Positions 63,804-64,000 of a stretch of DNA of 64,000 bases are shown piece by piece. This stretch comes from Actinomadura madurae (GTDB taxonomy: Bacteria; Actinomycetota; Actinomycetes; Streptosporangiales; Streptosporangiaceae): assembly GCF_900115095.1 (NCBI RefSeq), contig NZ_FOVH01000004.1, positions 104,127 through 168,126 of the forward strand, read 5' to 3'. Under the pieces are notes generated by a model that worked only from the letters and a program-made list of their open reading frames with translations, searched no databases and was not told the DNA's origin. A program made the position numbers and the translations under genes. Within the stretch, counting starts at the first letter, position 1; every line of letters begins with the position of its first letter.

Positions 63804-64000
63804 TCACTCCGGGTGGTTCGCGGCTATTTCCTGCTCTGACGACACCTGTACCGGTTCCGGCTCGTCGGCCGCCGGCGGCTTCAGGAGGCTGGCCGCCCAG
63901 GCTGCCGGGATGGTGAGCACGGTGATGGCCAGGCCGGTGAGGACGACGGACGGGGCGGCGAAGGCGCCGATCGCCAGCCCGCCGGCGAGCGAGCCGCACG
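63804..64000 (-). CDS. Transporter C-terminus (partial, probably MFS)
   Basis: A minus-strand open frame without a start enters from the window edge. It encodes GLAIGAFAAPSVVLTGLAIT and VLTIPAAWAASLLKP followed by a short acidic tail ending EIAANHPE and TGA. One last hydrophobic helix plus a cytoplasmic tail fits the end of a major-facilitator exporter. Only about 65 residues are inside the window. Confidence 0.65.
   Translation of the reverse strand, partial: CGSLAGGLAIGAFAAPSVVLTGLAITVLTIPAAWAASLLKPPAADEPEPVQVSSEQEIAANHPE

Overview
The window is very GC-rich actinobacterial chromosome. Three things point to a filamentous, sporulating actinomycete: the developmental regulators BldC and BldN, the gene order rex-hemA-hemC-hemD-hemB next to bldN (the order known from Streptomyces), and a 14-subunit NADH dehydrogenase that sits with menaquinone genes. 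Protein texture and the DUF222/HNH and insertion-sequence relics fit a Streptosporangiales/Thermomonosporaceae member such as Actinomadura, but the genus is inference. No rRNA, tRNA or CRISPR was seen.

Positions 1-19.7 kb (minus strand) hold respiratory-chain genes: nuoA to nuoN in canonical order, most joined by ATGA or GTGA stop/start overlaps. A long-chain polyprenyl diphosphate synthase follows nuoN; a geranylgeranyl-reductase-family flavoprotein and the menaquinone methyltransferase menG lie upstream. A perfect Rex-type operator sits upstream of the reductase, and rex itself is at 41.8 kb, so NADH/NAD+ sensing probably links this block to the rex-hem block. A 32-codon ORF between nuoD and nuoE is a duplicated nuoD 3' end that still has start/stop overlaps on both sides.

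Positions 19.8-27.9 kb hold a small DUF4229 membrane protein, a PLP threonine-dehydratase-like enzyme, bldC, a small acidic protein, a zinc-metallopeptidase gene apparently split by a one-base frameshift, and a System II cytochrome c maturation operon (resA-ccdA-resB-ccsB). Positions 27.9-36.4 kb carry a membrane Ser/Thr kinase, a LysR/EamA/DapA-like group, hemL, a second kinase-like gene that lacks catalytic residues, and a Prim-Pol-like protein. Positions 36.5-42.7 kb are the haem operon (hemB, hemD, hemC, hemA, rex). Positions 42.8-46.6 kb hold a glutaredoxin, a membrane/ABM-domain fusion, bldN with a repeat-built N-terminus, a very short possible relic of its anti-sigma factor, and a HAD phosphatase.

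From 46.7 kb the content is accessory: a large SARP/NB-ARC regulator tail to tail with a drug-type ABC transporter, a multi-hairpin palindromic element, a DUF222/HNH protein, eroded sequence, unknown genes, a HIT protein, a TetR gene beside a broken SnoaL-like gene, IS3 and IS21 relics, and a MerR/SDR/P450 group with a textbook MerR promoter. The window ends inside a probable transporter gene.

Short in-frame or intergenic tandem duplications (9-25 bp units) recur at many places, including essential genes, and are a theme of this window.
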